58,292 bases of DNA from an uncultured bacterium (GCA_937895515.1 CALAYS010000010.1:1-58292); one strand, 5' to 3'. Positions 1-7,546 are shown, numbered from the stretch's first letter. Numbers and translations: made by a program. The notes: a model not told the origin generated them from the letters alone.

Positions 1-88
1 TCAGGAAAATATCCCGGATATAAGGATAAAAGGCATATACACTAATGATGACTGCTAGCCCGGCACATATGGCTTTTATAGTGTGCAT
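1..88 (-). CDS. Partial membrane or secreted protein, N-terminus only
   Basis: Reading leftward from an ATG at 88, 29 codons stay open to the window edge. The peptide begins MHTIKAICAGLAVIIS and has one hydrophobic stretch followed by a Tyr/Phe-rich segment, which looks like a signal peptide or membrane anchor. A TATACT box at 95-100 lies 6 nt before the ATG, the leaderless spacing common in this window. The kinase gene ends at 104, so the two genes are in tandem. The function cannot be judged from the part that is present. Confidence 0.5.
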   Translation of the reverse strand, partial: MHTIKAICAGLAVIISVYAFYPYIRDIFL

Positions 89-103
89 TTTTAAAGTATA
101 TAC

Positions 104-610
104 CTAACCTGTTAAAGTTTCTAACAGCAGTTTTATTTCCTTGTCATTTTTCACAATGTACACTTTTTTAGTATTTTCATATCTCTTAACCAATTCGCGT
201 GTCTCATCTGTTGGATAATCAAGGATAAATTTAATGAAACCCCAATCAACTCTTTCTTTCAATCCTTCTGGTTTATCGAATGGCTGTTTTCGGTTAAATG
301 TTCTTTTAAGAACTCGTAAAGTACATTTCCATTTTGGAAAATCTAAAAAAATGATAGTGTCGGCTTTATCAAGACGATTTTCCATCGTACTTCGATAATT
401 CCCATCAATAATCCATTCTTCTTGGTTAGTAAAACCTGCAGCAACTTTTCTAAATTCGTCTCTTGTCGCATAACGCTCTTTCCAACCGGTGGTCCAAAAA
501 TATTTATCGAGATGTATTACTGGCCTATTTAATTTCTTGCCTAACTTATTAGCAAAAGTTGATTTTCCTGATCCAGAAATTCCGATTATAGCGATGCGGT
601 TCATGGGCAT
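104..610 (-). CDS. P-loop NTPase, FlaR/adenylate kinase-like small kinase
   Basis: A 168-residue cytoplasmic P-loop protein. The Walker A motif GISGSGKST is at residues 10-18, followed by a HLDKYFW...GW segment typical of the FlaR/topology-modulation family of small kinase-like ATPases. An FLDFPKW strand at mid-protein fits the Walker B position. These proteins are thought to phosphorylate a nucleotide or other small molecule, but the substrate is unknown. The start may be the ATG at 610 or the one at 604 (MNRIAI), and neither has a Shine-Dalgarno sequence. It is the last gene of a three-gene operon with 2-nt gaps, sharing it with a peptidase and an SGNH hydrolase. Confidence 0.75.
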   Translation of the reverse strand: MPMNRIAIIGISGSGKSTFANKLGKKLNRPVIHLDKYFWTTGWKERYATRDEFRKVAAGFTNQEEWIIDGNYRSTMENRLDKADTIIFLDFPKWKCTLRVLKRTFNRKQPFDKPEGLKERVDWGFIKFILDYPTDETRELVKRYENTKKVYIVKNDKEIKLLLETLTG

Positions 611-612
611 AA

Positions 613-1191
613 TTAATATTCTCTTACCGTAAACTCTGTTTCAGGTAATAATATATATTCGTAAGGATTGTCTAAATGATTTAATTTGAATGAATCCAGG
701 CCTTCTTGTAAATCTGGAGACCAATGTACAATAGAATTAAAAGGGAGTAACCCTAACCCCTCTCTCCAGTCAGTCACATGACTTGCTGTTAAATGAGAAA
801 GAACCATAACTCCAGCTGATGAACCGGCGTACACTTTATCTTTTAAAAGATTTATTAATTCGTCTTTAATAGGACGAAAAGCACTGATAATCATTTCTGA
901 AGAACCACCTCTAACATAAATAACATCAGATTTCTTGATTTGCTCTTTAAAGATTTCTAGGTTTTTATCAGCAACTACAAACTGAGCTGGTCGATTATTG
1001 GTATGATTTCCAAACCGTTCCTTATCTTGTTGTTCTAGTTTAACCCACTCATCTTCATTACGGGAAAAATAAACAAGGAGGATGGTCGGTACAAAATCAT
1101 TTGAGAAATTTTTAACCCATTCCTGATAAAATGCTTTATTGTGTTCGTTTGGAATTCCTGTTTCGCCTCCGTGCAAAATATATTTAGTCAT
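613..1191 (-). CDS. Peptidase S51 (dipeptidase E/cyanophycinase-like) family protein
   Basis: A 192-residue protein with the S51 nucleophile motif YAGSSAGVMVLS, with the presumed catalytic Ser near residue 125. An earlier VRGGSSEM segment matches the family's GG loop before the nucleophile. Family members cleave Asp-X dipeptides or related isopeptides with a Ser-His-Glu/Asp triad. At 192 residues it is somewhat shorter than classical PepE (about 230), and the remaining triad residues cannot be assigned with certainty by eye. The gene lies 2 nt from each neighbour in the operon, and the start ATG at 1191 has no Shine-Dalgarno sequence. Confidence 0.75.
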   Translation of the reverse strand: MTKYILHGGETGIPNEHNKAFYQEWVKNFSNDFVPTILLVYFSRNEDEWVKLEQQDKERFGNHTNNRPAQFVVADKNLEIFKEQIKKSDVIYVRGGSSEMIISAFRPIKDELINLLKDKVYAGSSAGVMVLSHLTASHVTDWREGLGLLPFNSIVHWSPDLQEGLDSFKLNHLDNPYEYILLPETEFTVREY

Positions 1192-1193
1192 AA

Positions 1194-1724
1194 CTACATT
1201 AATATACTACTAACTACTTTGACGAGGACTTCGTTGCCTAAATCATTTAAATGAACTCCATCATCAACATGAACCTCTGTACCAGTAGCGGTAAGAGCGG
1301 GGTTGATATCAATATATTTACAACCATTCAATTCAGCAATTTCTTTTGTTGTTGCCAGGTAATTCATTAAGGTAACATTATCTCTTCTATGTCCTTCCGT
1401 TTGTTTTGACTCATCAACTAACGGTGGTAATAGAAAAACAGTTCTTTGGGAACCTAAAATCCTAATTATCTCATTTATATTATTTTTAAAATCAGGCAAA
1501 TCAACTTGCTTCCAAGGGGCTCCATCATTGAGACCAAAACAAAGTACAAACACGTCTGCAGGCAATGTGGAAATGAATTCGGACCTTTTTAGTCCATCAT
1601 TAGTATCAAAGCCACTTGTTGAACAATTATAGAAAATACTCCCAGGTGTGGCCTTCTCTAGATTCAATACTAATTCTTTATTAAGCCGAGCCAGAGTGCT
1701 GTCTCCGTATAAAACGATATTCAT
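1194..1724 (-). CDS. SGNH/GDSL-family hydrolase
   Basis: A 176-residue esterase or lipase-like protein with three of the SGNH blocks visible: YGDST near residue 7 (block I Ser), CFGLNDG near residue 62 (block III Asn in GxND), and DGVHLNDLG near residue 155 (block V, Asp-x-x-His). These supply the Ser, Asp and His of the active site. No signal peptide is visible, so it is probably cytoplasmic. It is the first gene of the minus-strand operon and has a TGC-TATAAT box at 1733-1741, 8 nt before its ATG. The substrate is unknown; acyl or acetyl esters are the family norm. Confidence 0.8.
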   Translation of the reverse strand: MNIVLYGDSTLARLNKELVLNLEKATPGSIFYNCSTSGFDTNDGLKRSEFISTLPADVFVLCFGLNDGAPWKQVDLPDFKNNINEIIRILGSQRTVFLLPPLVDESKQTEGHRRDNVTLMNYLATTKEIAELNGCKYIDINPALTATGTEVHVDDGVHLNDLGNEVLVKVVSSILM

Positions 1725-1732
1725 AGATTCCT

Positions 1733-1741
1733 ATTATAGCA
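1733..1741 (-). promoter_or_regulatory. Extended -10 promoter of the SGNH/S51/kinase operon
   Basis: On the minus strand TGC precedes a perfect TATAAT, ending 8 nt before the ATG at 1724. Transcription would begin at or next to the start codon, giving a nearly leaderless mRNA. An AGGA lies between box and ATG, but it would fall upstream of or at the predicted transcript start. Confidence 0.6.
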
Positions 1742-1841
1742 TTGTGTGGATTGAACCCCAATTCTGGTTAGTAGGCCTATAAATTACTTGTAAATCAAAC
1801 TTCAAGAAATAAATACTCCTAAAGGTTTTTTATTTAAAATA

Positions 1842-1850
1842 TGCTAAAAT
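1842..1850 (+). promoter_or_regulatory. Extended -10 promoter of the GHKL/STAS operon
   Basis: TGC-TAAAAT at 1842-1850 overlaps the first possible ATG (1841) of the downstream gene. Transcription would start near 1857, so the usable start codon is the ATG at 1865 with a leader of about 8 nt. An identical TGCTAAAAT box recurs at 3999-4007 before the HTH gene of the same island. Confidence 0.5.
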
Positions 1851-1864
1851 GGCACTACAAATTA

Positions 1865-2974
1865 ATGGAAACAAATCTAAAAGAATCAACTCCTGGGCAT
1901 CCTCCTATCACCACTAATATATCATTTAATGGTGGATCTAAAACTGGTTTTAGAAATAAAAAGAAATGCAAGAAAAAAGATTTGAAGAAATATTTAAAAC
2001 GCAAGGCTGAAAAAACATTACGTAAAAAACGTAAGAAAAAAAGAAAAGCTAAAACACAAAGGTTGTTTTTAACAGCACTTGATAGTTCTTCTTATACAGA
2101 AAAACCAGTACCAAGCAATTTTTCTTTAATTAATAATACAGAGGAGGTTGTATCTTATTTTAAAGACGTCGGTAGGTCATTTGCTAATAGAGAACAAGTA
2201 GAATTTAATTTAGAAGATACTGAGCAATTATCACCGGATGCTATTGCATTACTTGTTGCAAAAGTTAAAAACCTCAATTTTACCCACGGACTAAATATAA
2301 AGGGTAATAAACCTAAAAAGGCCGAGCTGGAAAAGCTCTTCCATGATTCTGGTTTTTTAGAACATGTAAATTCTCGTTATAATCCGCCAAAAAATGAAAA
2401 TAATCTTTTGATTCATCAAAGAACACACAAAAAAGTACATCCTGAAATTGCAAAACAAGTCGGAGTTTTAGCAGTGGGTCATACTTTTAAAAATACATCA
2501 ATATTTCAGCCAATTTATAAAATAATGATCGAATGTATGGCAAACACAGATAATCATGCAAATATTCATGCTGAAGGTATACATGATTGGTGGCTCTTTG
2601 CTTACTGTGATCCAAACACAAATGTAACATCTTTTTCTTTTCTTGATTTAGGTATTGGGATCTTTAATAGTAATCCTGTTAATACTTACAAGCAAAAATT
2701 AATAACTACGATTGAAAAAGTAACTGATGTGTCTCTTAGAAATAATTTAAAATTGGTTCCCAAGTTGTTTTCTGGAGAAATTTATACATCAAGAACTAAA
2801 GATAAAACGCGTGGACAAGGGCTTCCTACCTTGAAAGAATGCTCGGAAAATCCTCATATTAAGAATTTTACAATAATAACAAATAATGTTAAAATTGAGT
2901 TACCTAGTTTAATTACGGTTGAATTAAAAAATAAATTTAATGGTACTTTTCTCTATTGGGAACTGCACCCATAA
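1865..2974 (+). CDS. STAS-like plus GHKL-type ATP-binding protein
   Basis: About 369 residues from the chosen ATG at 1865, because the ATG at 1841 lies inside the -10 box. The order is a very basic Lys/Arg-rich N-terminal tail (roughly residues 30-70), an STAS-like alpha/beta domain (LSPDAIALLVAK and HDSGFLEHV segments), then a GHKL ATPase-like domain with an N-box IECMANTDNHA, a G1 box DLGIGIF and a G2 box TRGQGL. GHKL proteins of this type include anti-sigma-factor kinases. It is first in an operon with a stand-alone STAS-like DUF4325 protein (3 nt later) and a membrane protein. The basic tail suggests nucleic acid or membrane binding, which is inference. Confidence 0.7.
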   Translation: METNLKESTPGHPPITTNISFNGGSKTGFRNKKKCKKKDLKKYLKRKAEKTLRKKRKKKRKAKTQRLFLTALDSSSYTEKPVPSNFSLINNTEEVVSYFKDVGRSFANREQVEFNLEDTEQLSPDAIALLVAKVKNLNFTHGLNIKGNKPKKAELEKLFHDSGFLEHVNSRYNPPKNENNLLIHQRTHKKVHPEIAKQVGVLAVGHTFKNTSIFQPIYKIMIECMANTDNHANIHAEGIHDWWLFAYCDPNTNVTSFSFLDLGIGIFNSNPVNTYKQKLITTIEKVTDVSLRNNLKLVPKLFSGEIYTSRTKDKTRGQGLPTLKECSENPHIKNFTIITNNVKIELPSLITVELKNKFNGTFLYWELHP

Positions 2975-2977
2975 TAT

Positions 2978-3310
2978 ATGGAACAAATTAAAATTATAGT
3001 TGCAACAGAATTCTCAGATGCACCAGGAGCAAGATTCATCAGTGATGGTGAAAATTCGGGGGAACTTTTCTATACTACTTTACTAAGGGTAAAATTTATC
3101 CAAGCAAAAAAAGAAAATAAAAAATTGTTTATCGATTTTGACAACACTTGGGGCTATGCATCCTCATTTATTTCAGGTGCGTTTGGAAGATTAGCTGATG
3201 AATTTGGAAAAAACACTGTAGTAAAATATCTTGATTTTAAATCAAATGATGATCCAACACTTTTTCAAAAAATAAAGGACGAGATTAATAAATCAAATAA
3301 CAATGCCTAA
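2978..3310 (+). CDS. STAS-like DUF4325 domain protein
   Basis: A 110-residue protein made almost entirely of a DUF4325-type STAS-like fold: an N-terminal strand, a GARFISDGENSGE segment, the core strand LFIDFDNTWGYASSFISGAFG and a final helix. DUF4325 proteins resemble anti-sigma-factor antagonists and are often coded next to GHKL ATPases, as here. A regulatory partner of the upstream ATPase is likely, perhaps a phosphorylation or binding target. It starts 3 nt after the ATPase stop and overlaps the next gene by 8 nt, so translation is probably coupled. No Shine-Dalgarno sequence precedes the ATG. Confidence 0.75.
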   Translation: MEQIKIIVATEFSDAPGARFISDGENSGELFYTTLLRVKFIQAKKENKKLFIDFDNTWGYASSFISGAFGRLADEFGKNTVVKYLDFKSNDDPTLFQKIKDEINKSNNNA

Positions 3311-3899
3311 ATTTTTTAATAAAAATTTCCAAAACGTTATTATCTATATCTTAATCTTTGCGGTTGGTTTTACTTTGGGTAAACTAATAAAGAATATTCC
3401 ATATCTGACGCTAGATAAAGAAGTTGGTATTGCTGATATCACTAATTTTTTAATGACTCTTATTGTTGCTGTACTAATACCCATATCTCTTAGTCCTATT
3501 TTAAAAAATAAGAGAGTTATTAAAGATTTTTTAATTGATGAAACAAAAGATTGTATAAATTTTCTTACCTCAATAAAAGAATCCATAGATGATATGTCTA
3601 TCAAGAATAGTGCCGATGAAAATGATCGGGTGAAAGTAAATTCGATGATAGGTCCAGATTTAGGACTAAAAATTAGTTCAATTGCTGAACAATTAGAGAT
3701 ATCTTTTAAAAGTACATGTCAGTCACTCAAAACTGAATTAATTGAAAAATATAATGAATATTGGAGGGATATGACAGGAGGAGAATTAATGTCTCAAAGC
3801 TTTCAATTCAATTTGAGTTTTCGGTCCATTCATGATAAAAACTACGCGAAGCTCCAAGGTTGTCTTAAAAAAGCCATTCACCAGATAAATGGTTTTTAA
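3303..3899 (+). CDS. Two-TM membrane protein of the GHKL/DUF4325 operon
   Basis: A 198-residue protein with two N-terminal membrane segments (about residues 11-29 and 45-66) and a soluble, mostly helical C-terminal part of about 130 residues predicted to face the cytoplasm. I recognise no family. It overlaps the DUF4325 gene by 8 nt, so it belongs to the same three-gene unit. It could be the sensor or effector of an ATPase/STAS switch at the membrane; this is inference from gene order alone. Confidence 0.65.
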   Translation: MPKFFNKNFQNVIIYILIFAVGFTLGKLIKNIPYLTLDKEVGIADITNFLMTLIVAVLIPISLSPILKNKRVIKDFLIDETKDCINFLTSIKESIDDMSIKNSADENDRVKVNSMIGPDLGLKISSIAEQLEISFKSTCQSLKTELIEKYNEYWRDMTGGELMSQSFQFNLSFRSIHDKNYAKLQGCLKKAIHQINGF

Positions 3900-3998
3900 T
3901 CTAGCTTAAACTAGCCCCTAATAACCCCCAAATTGCCCCGTGTAAGACAATAACCCTAACAGTGATAGGTGGGATAACCATCACTTTTATTCCAAATA

Positions 3999-4007
3999 TG
4001 CTAAAAT
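3999..4007 (+). promoter_or_regulatory. Extended -10 promoter before the HTH gene
   Basis: TGC-TAAAAT, the same nine bases as the box at 1842-1850, lies 40 nt upstream of the ATG at 4048. The A-rich leader in between has no Shine-Dalgarno sequence. Sharing this sequence suggests the two island operons respond to the same sigma factor or regulator. Confidence 0.4.
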
Positions 4008-4047
4008 TAGTAAAGAACCATACTAAATAAGATAAAAACAAAAAATT

Positions 4048-4752
4048 ATGCATAAACAAAACGTGACCAACAGTGATAAACGAGAAGTTAAGCGAGTTGA
4101 TATTTACGAGGAATTTTGTATATGGTCGGCCATGCCACCAAGTGAAAGAATAAAGCTCGGTATTGAAACGCAGGAACAATTTGTAGAATTTTATAAAATA
4201 GGGATTAATACACCAACTGCCTGGAAAAGACGAAATGATTATAGATTGCGAGTTACGAGCTTACGCACAGAATGGGCGTTCTCTAAAACAAGTGCAGTGC
4301 TCGAAAGTATTTACCGTACTGCGATAAAAGGTAGTGCTCAAAGTCAAAAATTATGGCTACAATACATTCATGGGTTCGGTGATAAAAGAGAGATACCAGA
4401 TGCTAATAAACCATCACTTCATGTAGACGATTTACTATTTCTTATCGGGATGTTACCGAAAGAATTACAAGAAAAACATTATGACCACATGAGAGAGCTT
4501 CTTGATGATTCAGCTAGGCATAAACACGAACTAGAAAAAAGTGAGGAATGGGACCAAGTAGTCGATAAAGATTGGGCACCACCATTTACCCTAGAGTCAG
4601 TTACAGAAGAATACCTGAATGAACAGGAAGAGAAAAAGAAAGAAGTCATTAGCAGAGTAAATACACCAAGCAGATATCCAACAAGTATGTGTTCAGATTG
4701 TTTCTTGAACAGAGTATCTAGTGATAACTCTCGGAGTGTGTCAGGGTGGTAA
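4048..4752 (+). CDS. phBC6A51-type helix-turn-helix / terminase small subunit-like protein
   Basis: A 234-residue soluble protein. Residues 15-110 resemble the N-terminal HTH domain of phage phBC6A51-type proteins and small terminase subunits: a predicted HTH around FYKIGINTPTAWKRR, then a helix pair ending in SAQSQKLWLQYIHGF. The C-terminal part is charged and ends with CSDCFLN, a single CxxC. No terminase large subunit is present, so a packaging role is doubtful and a DNA-binding regulator of the island is the safer reading. A TGCTAAAAT box lies at 3999-4007 with a leader of about 34 nt. The gene converges on the DUF4352 gene. Confidence 0.5.
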   Translation: MHKQNVTNSDKREVKRVDIYEEFCIWSAMPPSERIKLGIETQEQFVEFYKIGINTPTAWKRRNDYRLRVTSLRTEWAFSKTSAVLESIYRTAIKGSAQSQKLWLQYIHGFGDKREIPDANKPSLHVDDLLFLIGMLPKELQEKHYDHMRELLDDSARHKHELEKSEEWDQVVDKDWAPPFTLESVTEEYLNEQEEKKKEVISRVNTPSRYPTSMCSDCFLNRVSSDNSRSVSGW

Positions 4753-4786
4753 CAGATTTAAAGATAGAAGAATCAATTTATCGCAT

Positions 4787-5341
4787 CTACTGAAGCTCAA
4801 CAACAACCTCTTTATCAAAGGAAAACATTGGCTCGTAATGGAGCTTTAGGGTCCCTAGGGCATTCTTATCAACATCAAAGATTATATCGCCTGTGGCCTT
4901 GCCGTTGGGCGACAGTGAGCCGGTTGGAAGCTGTTTAATACCGATACCACCTAAGGTTGAGCTTTTTTGAAGACCATTAGCATCTTCTAGTTTAAAATCA
5001 AATATGCCACTTAAACTTAAATCTTTGTCTCCTTTGTTTTCAATTGCTATTGTTACCAATACATATACATCATCCGGACTTGATGGCTTATCATATTGAT
5101 TTGAGCTTTTCCAGTTTTTAGTTACTTTAGTGACTGTTAGCAATGCATCACCTGATTTAATTTGGTCTCCTATTTTAAACACGTCTTCTTGAGCTTTTTG
5201 TTTTACAGTTGCATCAGTACTATTTACAACTTTTGCTGGTGTAGTTGATTGATCACTGGAACCGATAATGAATAAGACAACAATAACTACTATCCAAAAC
5301 CAGGGCTTCTTATAAAATTTCTTTTTTGGTTTATCCTCCAT
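4787..5341 (-). CDS. Membrane-anchored DUF4352 domain protein
   Basis: About 184 residues from the ATG at 5341 (MEDKPKKKFYKKPW). A basic N-terminus is followed by one membrane segment (FWIVVIVVLFIIG), a Ser/Thr linker, and a C-terminal DUF4352 beta-sandwich with the usual order: FKIGDQIKSGDALLTV, YVLVTIAIENKGDKDLS, then FDFKLEDANG. Such proteins are lipoprotein-like or membrane-anchored extracytoplasmic domains of unknown function, common in Gram-positives and phages. The frame stays open upstream to 5506, but that part runs through a structured GC-rich region and does not look like protein. It converges with the HTH gene. Confidence 0.7.
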   Translation of the reverse strand: MEDKPKKKFYKKPWFWIVVIVVLFIIGSSDQSTTPAKVVNSTDATVKQKAQEDVFKIGDQIKSGDALLTVTKVTKNWKSSNQYDKPSSPDDVYVLVTIAIENKGDKDLSLSGIFDFKLEDANGLQKSSTLGGIGIKQLPTGSLSPNGKATGDIIFDVDKNALGTLKLHYEPMFSFDKEVVVELQ

Positions 5342-5378
5342 AATAATTTTTTGCGTGTTAGGTAATAAATCCCGGGAT

Positions 5379-5521
5379 GAAACGCAAAAGTCCACCACAT
5401 GGGTGAGGACCGGAGTCCTCCATACCCGTTTCCAGGTACGGCCAGTAACGACAAATCCCATATGATGGATTTTTGAGTCGTTACTGGGCTTAAACCATGC
5501 CAGCAATTGCTTACTGGTTTA
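5379..5521. other. GC-rich nested-hairpin region, candidate structured RNA or recombination site
   Basis: This intergenic stretch holds three consecutive inverted-repeat structures in otherwise AT-rich DNA. The first has an outer stem GAAACG (5379-5384) with CGTTTC (5427-5432) around GAGGAC-cgga-GTCCTC (5405-5420). The second has an 11-bp perfect stem CCAGTAACGAC (5442-5452) with GTCGTTACTGG (5477-5487), enclosing a smaller AATCC/GGATT stem. The third is TAAACCA (5491-5497) with TGGTTTA (5515-5521). It lies between DUF4352 and the recombinase. It could be a non-coding RNA, a leader on the minus strand, or part of an attachment site. Confidence 0.5.
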
Positions 5522-5610
5522 GGTTACTTCTTTTATTAAGTTGTAAGGACATTTTAGCATTATAAAGGAACTCTTGCCAATAAAAAAGAAATTGCTATTT
5601 TACCTAATGT

Positions 5611-5619
5611 TGGTAAGCT
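5611..5619 (+). promoter_or_regulatory. Extended -10 promoter of the serine recombinase
   Basis: TGG-TAAGCT ends 6 nt before the recombinase ATG at 5626, so the transcript should be leaderless. The same nine bases recur at 10113-10121 before the small ORF at 10169, with a hairpin at the predicted transcript start there. Confidence 0.5.
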
Positions 5620-5625
5620 ATTAGT

Positions 5626-7257
5626 ATGTTGAGCTTCAATAACACCCCCGCCGAATTTAGAGATATTCTTGATTCATTTCATAATCGAGAAGTAAGTGAT
5701 GAAACAAAAAAAGAATATCGATATGTAATATATGTTCGTAAATCGACAGACGATAAAGAGAAGCAGGTTCGATCTTTAACCGATCAGATTATTGAATGCC
5801 AAGAATTTGCTGATCGGATTGATATAAAGATTGCAGGTATTATTCAAGAAGCAGAGTCAGCCAAGCAACCGGACACTCGTCCAAGATTTAGAGAAATGAT
5901 ACAAGGACTTCAATCTGGTAAATATGATGGTATTCTTGCTTGGCATCCAGATCGTCTCGCTCGAAATATGAAAGATGCTGGAGAAATTATAGATATGGTT
6001 GATAAATCAATTATCAAAGATCTTAAATTTGTTAGTTTTAACTTTGAAGATACTCCGAGCGGTAAAATGTTATTAGGTATCACCTTTGTTCTTTCGAAGG
6101 AATATTCTGATAAATTGAGTGAAAATGTTAGTCGAGGTAATAATCGTAGTATCGATGAGGGAAAATATATTAATAAAGCAAAACACGGTTATTATAAGGA
6201 TTCAAATCAATATTTACGTCCAGATGGTAATAATTTTATTTTGATAAAAAATGCTTTTGTTATGCGCGCTGACGGAAAAACTTTAGATGAAATAGCTAAA
6301 TATCTAAATACTAATGGCTATAGTCGATCAAATGTTGAGAATTCAAAGCGGTATTATAAAATGGACGTGCAAAAGGTTTCAAAATTTATTACAGACCCAG
6401 TTTATACTGGCGTACTTATTTATGGAAAAAAAGTTGTTAATCTTATGGAATTATATGACTTTGCCCCTGCTGTAAGTGTGGAGGTCTTCAGAAGGATTAA
6501 TAAGTTAGATACGGATAAAAAATATCTACGTCTTGCCCGAAGTTATCATAAAGACGAAAATGTAAAAGCAAACCTTATGCGTCAAATGGTTATTTGTGGA
6601 AGTTGTAACGAATACTTAGATACAGGACTTACCTCAAAAAAGAAAAGTCCGTCGGAAGAAAAATATTACTATTATTATTTCCGATGCGAGAATGGTGATT
6701 GTAAAATGAACAATAAGTCGGTTCGAGCATATGTGATTCTTGACTTTATCAAGCATTATCTGAGTACTAAGCCATTTTCAAATGAAACCGCCTATAAAAG
6801 TTATAAGAAAGAAATGGAACTAACTATTGAGCAACGATCGGTACAAACTAAATCAGACCTCCTGTCTCTGCAAATACAAAAAACAAGACATGAGAGTAAA
6901 TTTATAAAAACGAAGGAATTTTTGGTAAACAACCCCGGTGAACAAATTAAAAAGCACTATATGGGTGATCTTGAGAAGATAAAAGAGGATATTAAGGCAA
7001 TTGAGCTTAAAATTAAGGAAAAAACACGACTTCTAGAGCATGGAGACGCATTAGTTTTAACTTATGAAAATTTTCTCGAACTTCTCGAAAAAATGCCTAT
7101 AAATATGGGTTATTCTAAGAATTTGACCGAGCTTGATTACATGATCAAAAAAGTGTTCCTGAACTTTACTGTACACAAGAAAAAGGTTGTTAAATTCAAG
7201 CTAAATACGCCTTTTGATACGTTTGCTACTTCTAAAGTAGCTCTTGGTGCGCGGTGA
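5626..7257 (+). CDS. Large serine recombinase (site-specific integrase)
   Basis: A 543-residue recombinase. The resolvase-type catalytic domain (residues 32-180) has YVRKSTDD with the nucleophile Ser40 and Arg38, and the HPDRLARN arginine motif. The recombinase domain follows, ending near TDPVYTGVLIYGKK, then a zinc beta-ribbon (CGSC ... CENGDC, about residues 326-362) and a long coiled-coil segment (about 390-480). This is the large serine integrase layout used by phages and mobile islands. The gene has a leaderless extended -10 at 5611-5619. Its final codons and TGA stop overlap the 3' end of tRNA-Val by 13 bp, suggesting that integration joined the gene to the tRNA. Confidence 0.9.
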   Translation: MLSFNNTPAEFRDILDSFHNREVSDETKKEYRYVIYVRKSTDDKEKQVRSLTDQIIECQEFADRIDIKIAGIIQEAESAKQPDTRPRFREMIQGLQSGKYDGILAWHPDRLARNMKDAGEIIDMVDKSIIKDLKFVSFNFEDTPSGKMLLGITFVLSKEYSDKLSENVSRGNNRSIDEGKYINKAKHGYYKDSNQYLRPDGNNFILIKNAFVMRADGKTLDEIAKYLNTNGYSRSNVENSKRYYKMDVQKVSKFITDPVYTGVLIYGKKVVNLMELYDFAPAVSVEVFRRINKLDTDKKYLRLARSYHKDENVKANLMRQMVICGSCNEYLDTGLTSKKKSPSEEKYYYYYFRCENGDCKMNNKSVRAYVILDFIKHYLSTKPFSNETAYKSYKKEMELTIEQRSVQTKSDLLSLQIQKTRHESKFIKTKEFLVNNPGEQIKKHYMGDLEKIKEDIKAIELKIKEKTRLLEHGDALVLTYENFLELLEKMPINMGYSKNLTELDYMIKKVFLNFTVHKKKVVKFKLNTPFDTFATSKVALGAR

Positions 7258-7320
7258 GGGACTTGAACCCCCGACCTTTTCAGTGTAAATGAATTGCTCT
7301 ACCAGCTGAGCTAACCGCGC
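7245..7320 (-). tRNA. tRNA-Val (anticodon UAC), CCA encoded
   Basis: The minus strand folds as a complete tRNA: acceptor GCGCGGT with ACCGCGC, D-arm GCTC/GAGC, anticodon loop TTTACAC giving UAC (reads GUA), and T-arm with TTCAAGT. Discriminator A is followed by an encoded CCA at 7247-7245. The top pair of the anticodon stem is an A-A mismatch. The 3' end overlaps the recombinase stop codon by 13 bp. A partial copy of the 5' half lies at 7361-7387. Confidence 0.93.
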
Positions 7321-7360
7321 ATATAATATATTTTATTAAACAAAACGAGATTTTTTGTTG

Positions 7361-7387
7361 GACCTACCAAAACAGCTAACCGCGCAT
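7361..7387 (-). pseudogene. tRNA-Val 5' half remnant
   Basis: The 27 bp match the 5' end and D-arm of the intact tRNA-Val (7296-7322) at 21 positions, with a perfect 14-bp core AGCTAACCGCGCAT at 7374-7387 and 7309-7322. It cannot fold into a tRNA. It looks like the leftover of an integration or a duplication at the tRNA gene. Confidence 0.6.
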
Positions 7388-7455
7388 GTATGATTTTGAT
7401 AGTACACTATTTTTATAAATTTTTCAATAGGAGGCTTTAATTAATTAAAAATTAA

Positions 7456-7464
7456 TGCTAGACT
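7456..7464 (+). promoter_or_regulatory. Extended -10 promoter of tRNA-Arg
   Basis: TGC-TAGACT ends 10 nt before the first base of tRNA-Arg, a normal distance for a stable-RNA promoter. No clear -35 box is visible. Confidence 0.45.
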
Positions 7465-7474
7465 AGCAATACTT

Positions 7475-7546
7475 GCCCTTGTAGTTAAATGGATATAACT
7501 GCGGACTTCTAAGCCGTTATTGTAGGTTCGATTCCTACCGAGGGCA
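7475..7546 (+). tRNA. tRNA-Arg (anticodon UCU)
   Basis: Acceptor GCCCTTG pairs with CGAGGGC, the D-arm is GTTA/TAAC, and the anticodon loop CTTCTAA gives UCU (reads AGA). The T-arm GTAGG/CCTAC closes a TTCGATT loop. The anticodon stem has an A-G mismatch next to the loop. Discriminator A is followed by CCCC, so a proper CCA is not encoded, unlike the Val and Thr tRNAs here. Confidence 0.9.

Noticed and set aside
1746..1760. Short tRNA-like sequence (TTGAACCCC) at the left edge of the accessory island, as a possible left attachment site
   Set aside because: Only nine bases match the tRNA-Val T-arm region, and this string is common in tRNA-like and chance contexts. Not enough to call an attachment site.
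3901..4179. 92-codon minus-strand ORF opposite the HTH gene start
   Set aside because: It overlaps the promoter and the start of the better-supported plus-strand gene, has no promoter of its own and does not look like a protein family.
5342..5506. N-terminal extension of the DUF4352 protein up to a TTG at 5506
   Set aside because: The extension translates the hairpin region and would put 55 extra residues before a normal membrane-anchored N-terminus; the ATG at 5341 is the natural start.
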